Origin: Saccharospirillaceae bacterium
Lineage (GTDB): Bacteria; Pseudomonadota; Gammaproteobacteria; Pseudomonadales; Oceanobacteraceae
Assembly (NCBI GenBank): GCA_022448365.1
Contig: JAKVCS010000003.1
Coordinates: 124,001 to 188,000 of the forward strand
DNA: 64,000 nucleotides
Reading direction: 5' to 3'
Of this stretch, positions 60,877-64,000 are shown one piece after another; positions within the stretch are counted from its first letter, which is position 1, and each line of letters opens with the position of its first letter. Below the pieces are notes generated by a model. That model made no database searches. It was not told the DNA's origin and saw only the letters and a program-made list of their open reading frames with translations. The position numbers were made by a program, and so were the translations under genes.

Positions 60877-63594
60877 TCATGACAAAGGCAACATTTTCTT
60901 ACGCTGCCATCCGTATTTCAACGGATTCAAATTTTTACCAACTTCGACAACGCCCTCTTCCATATTGTTATGCAAGCTGAAACCAAGACGTTCACACAGC
61001 TTGAGCATACCATTGTTATGCGGCAAGACTGTACCAATTATCTGCAATACTCCACGATTTTTAAGGTATTCGATTATTTCGACCATCAGCCGATGACCAA
61101 GGCCTTCGCCGCGACAATCATCATCAATAATCACTGCATACTCGGCGGTAACATCATCCGGATCTATCCAGACCCTTACTACGCCGTACAGTTTACCACC
61201 GCGCATAGCAACAAATGCCATCTCCCGGTCGTAATCAATCTGGGTGAATCGTGCCAGCTCTTTATGGTCGAATTGTCGTCGCGCGGTAAAAAAGCGTAAT
61301 CGTAACGATTCGGGACTCAGGCGCTGATAGAAGGCCAGAAGCGGTGGCTCGTCTTCGCCACGAATAGGGCGAATACGGTATCCGTTACCCTGCTTACTTT
61401 CGTAGGCAGTTTCCAGCTCTACCGGGTATGGCAATATAGCGCTTTTCAATGGGTGCCCGATCTCTCCAGCAACACCGATCACCCTGTATCTGCCTACCTG
61501 GCGACGAATTGCATTAGCTTCGAATCCAGCCAACCAGGGGTGATTCAGCGCCATGTGAGACAGCGCCACCAACCAGCGCTCCAGCGTTACCAACTCACGC
61601 TCAATGTTATCTGATCGCTCATTAAGAACACGGTAGAAGTGACTGCGCTTAATCAATTTCTCAGCAAGGTTGGCATTCAACGGTGGCAGTGCAACCTGGC
61701 GATCCACCAGGATATCGGCAGTTGAGCCGCCACCACCAAAAAACAGATAGGGTCCTAGCTCGCGATCACGACCGATACCAAATGAAAACTGCAGATTATC
61801 CAATGCTCGATATTGCTTCTGGACGGTGTAGCCCAGCACTGGGCTATCCGGAAACGCAGCCCCAATGGCCGATTCCAGCTTCTCGGCCGCCGGCAGAAGC
61901 TCCTGCTTGCTGTAGAGTTCACGAGTAACCGCACGCAAACGTTCACGCGGGTTATTGCCGTAAGCAAATGGATACAAATAGTTTCGATGATGAACACGCA
62001 ACACCCATGGCTTTTCAATATCCTCCGACGTTTCCAGCATTGTCGCCATGTCCGGACTGTAATGATTTTCCGAAATTGCGAAGCCATACGCCTCAAGCAA
62101 ATCCCAGGCATGACTGGGCAATAAATAGTCCCCCGGTCGATGTTCTTGACGAATCTGGGCGTCTACTTCCTCGTAGGCTGAAGAAATCGGAATCTCTAGA
62201 CTCTCTGGAGTCTCGCGCAGCAGATCCTGCGTTCTCTGATGCTGCACCATATACATGTATGACTTAATGGCATTGTCTGGCGTATCAAACGTAGGGACAC
62301 CGTGCTTATCGAAAAACTCACGCACAGGCTCAGCGGTGTACTCTCCCATCCAGCTGGTCAAAATGGTTTTTGGTGTTTTCTTCGACACATCAACCAGGGC
62401 TTTGGCATTTTCCATTGGATCAGAACCAAGACTCGGAATATGCACAACCAACACTGCGTCAACACCTCGATCCAGCACGATGGCGCCAACCACCGCGGAC
62501 AATTGCTGCGCTTTTAATTCTGGATTGAGCAGCACCGGATTGTCGGTTTTGACATATTCCGGAAGTAATCGACGCAAATGCGTGCGGGTATCAGAAGATA
62601 ATTCCGCTAACTGACCATCATCATGAATCAAACGGTCCATAGCCAGGATTGCCGGGCCACGACCGTTGGCAATAATTGCCAATCTTGGACCAAAATTCTC
62701 GCGACGCGGACTCAATGCATCGACGCAATCAAATAATTCATCGGTCGCCGATACGCGCAGCACACCGGCACGGGCAAGCGTTTCATCAATAAGAGTATCC
62801 CGACTGCGAAGACCTTTTGGCGTCTCAATACGATTGAGAGGACTTTCCTGAAAACGATTACTTTTAACGGCAAGCACCAACTTATGACGTGATGCCGCCC
62901 TTAAGGAACGAACCAGCGCCTTGCCCGAACCAATTTCATCCAACTGAATCAGGATTGTGCGTACATGAGGCTCCTGTACGATGTAGTCAATCAGATCGGG
63001 CAGAATGACATCCTGGCTTTTCCCGAGCGTAAGTACATGAGAAAAACCAATATTACGACTGAATGCCCAATCCATAACACCCGATGCTAATGTTCCGGAC
63101 TGGCCGATATAGGCAATATTGCCCTTCTTAACCGGCACATGGAGAAAGCTGGCATTGAGATTACGCCACGGCACCACCATACCCAGGCAATCAGGGCCAA
63201 GAATCCTCATGCGAGTTTGTTCAATCACCTGATCAAGGCGATCAGAAGATGGACGAAATTGCCACGAGCGTGCCCGCGCGATCCCCCCGGTCAGCAACAT
63301 GGCCGCACCAACGCCCTTCTTATGCAGCTGCTTAATCACTTTGGCCACGGTTTCAGCCGGCGTACAAATAATCGCAAGGTCCGGAACAGAATCCAGCTCA
63401 CTGATGCGAGACAACGCGGGCAGGCCATAAATGGTCTTGTAACCACGACTGTTAATCGGGATTATTTGCCCACTGTATTGACCACTCCGCAGATTCCGAA
63501 CAATGGCTCCACCGAGACTCCCTTGTCGTTCTGATGCACCTATAACAGCAATGCTGGTAGGCTGAAAAAAGAGTTCTAACGAACGTGTGCCCAT
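60877..63594 (-). CDS. PatZ-like protein lysine acetyltransferase (acyl-CoA synthetase plus GNAT fusion)
   Basis: A 905-residue fusion. The N-terminal part is an NDP-forming acyl-CoA synthetase-like module (CoA-binding domain with IAVIGASERQGSLGGAIVRNL; succinyl-CoA ligase-like and ATP-grasp-like parts), and the C-terminus is a GNAT acetyltransferase (VWIDPDDVTAEYAVIIDDDCRGEGLGHRLMVEIIEYLKNRG, with R/Q-x2-GxG/A as RGEGLGHRL). The order and length match E. coli PatZ/YfiQ, which acetylates acetyl-CoA synthetase and other proteins. The synthetase half is catalytically silent in PatZ; whether that holds here is not settled. It is divergent from a deacetylase-family gene. Confidence 0.92.
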   Translation of the reverse strand: MGTRSLELFFQPTSIAVIGASERQGSLGGAIVRNLRSGQYSGQIIPINSRGYKTIYGLPALSRISELDSVPDLAIICTPAETVAKVIKQLHKKGVGAAMLLTGGIARARSWQFRPSSDRLDQVIEQTRMRILGPDCLGMVVPWRNLNASFLHVPVKKGNIAYIGQSGTLASGVMDWAFSRNIGFSHVLTLGKSQDVILPDLIDYIVQEPHVRTILIQLDEIGSGKALVRSLRAASRHKLVLAVKSNRFQESPLNRIETPKGLRSRDTLIDETLARAGVLRVSATDELFDCVDALSPRRENFGPRLAIIANGRGPAILAMDRLIHDDGQLAELSSDTRTHLRRLLPEYVKTDNPVLLNPELKAQQLSAVVGAIVLDRGVDAVLVVHIPSLGSDPMENAKALVDVSKKTPKTILTSWMGEYTAEPVREFFDKHGVPTFDTPDNAIKSYMYMVQHQRTQDLLRETPESLEIPISSAYEEVDAQIRQEHRPGDYLLPSHAWDLLEAYGFAISENHYSPDMATMLETSEDIEKPWVLRVHHRNYLYPFAYGNNPRERLRAVTRELYSKQELLPAAEKLESAIGAAFPDSPVLGYTVQKQYRALDNLQFSFGIGRDRELGPYLFFGGGGSTADILVDRQVALPPLNANLAEKLIKRSHFYRVLNERSDNIERELVTLERWLVALSHMALNHPWLAGFEANAIRRQVGRYRVIGVAGEIGHPLKSAILPYPVELETAYESKQGNGYRIRPIRGEDEPPLLAFYQRLSPESLRLRFFTARRQFDHKELARFTQIDYDREMAFVAMRGGKLYGVVRVWIDPDDVTAEYAVIIDDDCRGEGLGHRLMVEIIEYLKNRGVLQIIGTVLPHNNGMLKLCERLGFSLHNNMEEGVVEVGKNLNPLKYGWQRKKMLPLS

Positions 63595-63671
63595 ACAAAG
63601 TGATCCATAAGTTTAGTTGCGTACATTAGGAACGCGGTTACACTGACGAAAATTATTGAAGCAAGCGCATT

Positions 63672-64000
63672 ATGACGACTGCCTACTATACATTCGAACA
63701 ACATTTTTCTCATAACACCGGTGACGATCATCCCGAACATGCCATGCGCCTTCTCGCCATTGAGCAAGGCCTGAAGCAGTCAGGCATTTGGCAAAGCCTG
63801 GATGTTATCCAGGGAAGTATGGCTCGTGTACCGGATATTTTACGAGCTCACAGCCACGGCTACTATGATCAATTACAACTGATACAACCCGAGCAAGGCC
63901 ACATATTTGTTGATGAAGACACACCAATGTCGTCCGGCTCACTGGAGGCCGCGCTATATTCTGTTGGCACCTGCACTCAAGCCCTTGATGATGTGTTGAA
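63672..64000 (+). CDS. Histone deacetylase family protein, N-terminal part (runs off the window end)
   Basis: About 110 residues of a class II-like, zinc-dependent deacetylase (AcuC/HdaH family) are present. The start MTTAYYTFEQHFSHNTGDDHPEHAMRLLAIE has the family H-x2-G...HPE..R pattern, followed by ILRAHSHGYYDQL and VDEDTPMSSGSLEAAL (D-DT and A-aG equivalents). The catalytic His-His and zinc residues would lie beyond the window. It is divergent from the PatZ-like acetyltransferase, 77 bases apart. The ribosome site is weak, so the start is tentative. Confidence 0.85.
   Translation, partial: MTTAYYTFEQHFSHNTGDDHPEHAMRLLAIEQGLKQSGIWQSLDVIQGSMARVPDILRAHSHGYYDQLQLIQPEQGHIFVDEDTPMSSGSLEAALYSVGTCTQALDDVL

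Overview
The window reads as one continuous piece of the chromosome of a marine-type gammaproteobacterium, most like the Oceanospirillales/Pseudomonadales branch (Thalassolituus, Reinekea or Oceanobacter relatives). This is inferred from protein resemblance and gene order: uvrY/gacA-uvrC-pgsA followed by tRNA-Gly, tRNA-Cys and tRNA-Leu; dnaQ-nhaB-fimL as in Pseudomonas; a Vibrio-like TonB2/TtpC cluster; an etfBA/ETF-QO pair with a PsrA-like operator; and phaB. Coding density is high, base composition looks moderate, and no insertion sequence, prophage, rRNA or CRISPR array is visible.

Left part (1-11.3 kb): the fatty-acid synthesis operon fabD(partial)-fabG-acpP-fabF-pabC-mltG-tmk-holB-pilZ, then a convergent class V aminotransferase and a large M16C zinc peptidase. 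11.4-16.4 kb: a TonB energy module (DUF3450, TtpC-like ExbB relative, ExbB, ExbD, TonB, TPR protein). 16.5-19.5 kb: a periplasmic binding protein overlapping an orphan sensor histidine kinase. 19.5-23.5 kb on the minus strand: mltD, a lone family 5 solute-binding protein and xthA.

Middle (23.5-37 kb): a methyltransferase and dnaQ; nhaB; fimL with a small membrane protein; thiI; phaB; a secreted protein with two PilJ/NarX-like domains; a tyrosine recombinase; and modABC. The mod operon is bracketed by a shared short sequence, and its right copy sits in a palindrome laid out like a Xer-type recombination core. This recombinase/mod arrangement is the most unusual structure I found.

Right part (37-64 kb): rapA; gor; a type II secretion operon (gspE to gspM) directly behind ugd; etfBA divergent from ETF-QO; a YghU/YfcG-like GST; a DUF1285 protein with a radical SAM enzyme; three tRNA genes; pgsA, uvrC and gacA; a PatZ-like protein acetyltransferase; and, divergent from it and cut by the window end, a histone-deacetylase-family protein.

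Most of the window is ordinary housekeeping DNA with well-formed hairpin terminators. Functional names rest on motif and family recognition by eye. No database search was possible.
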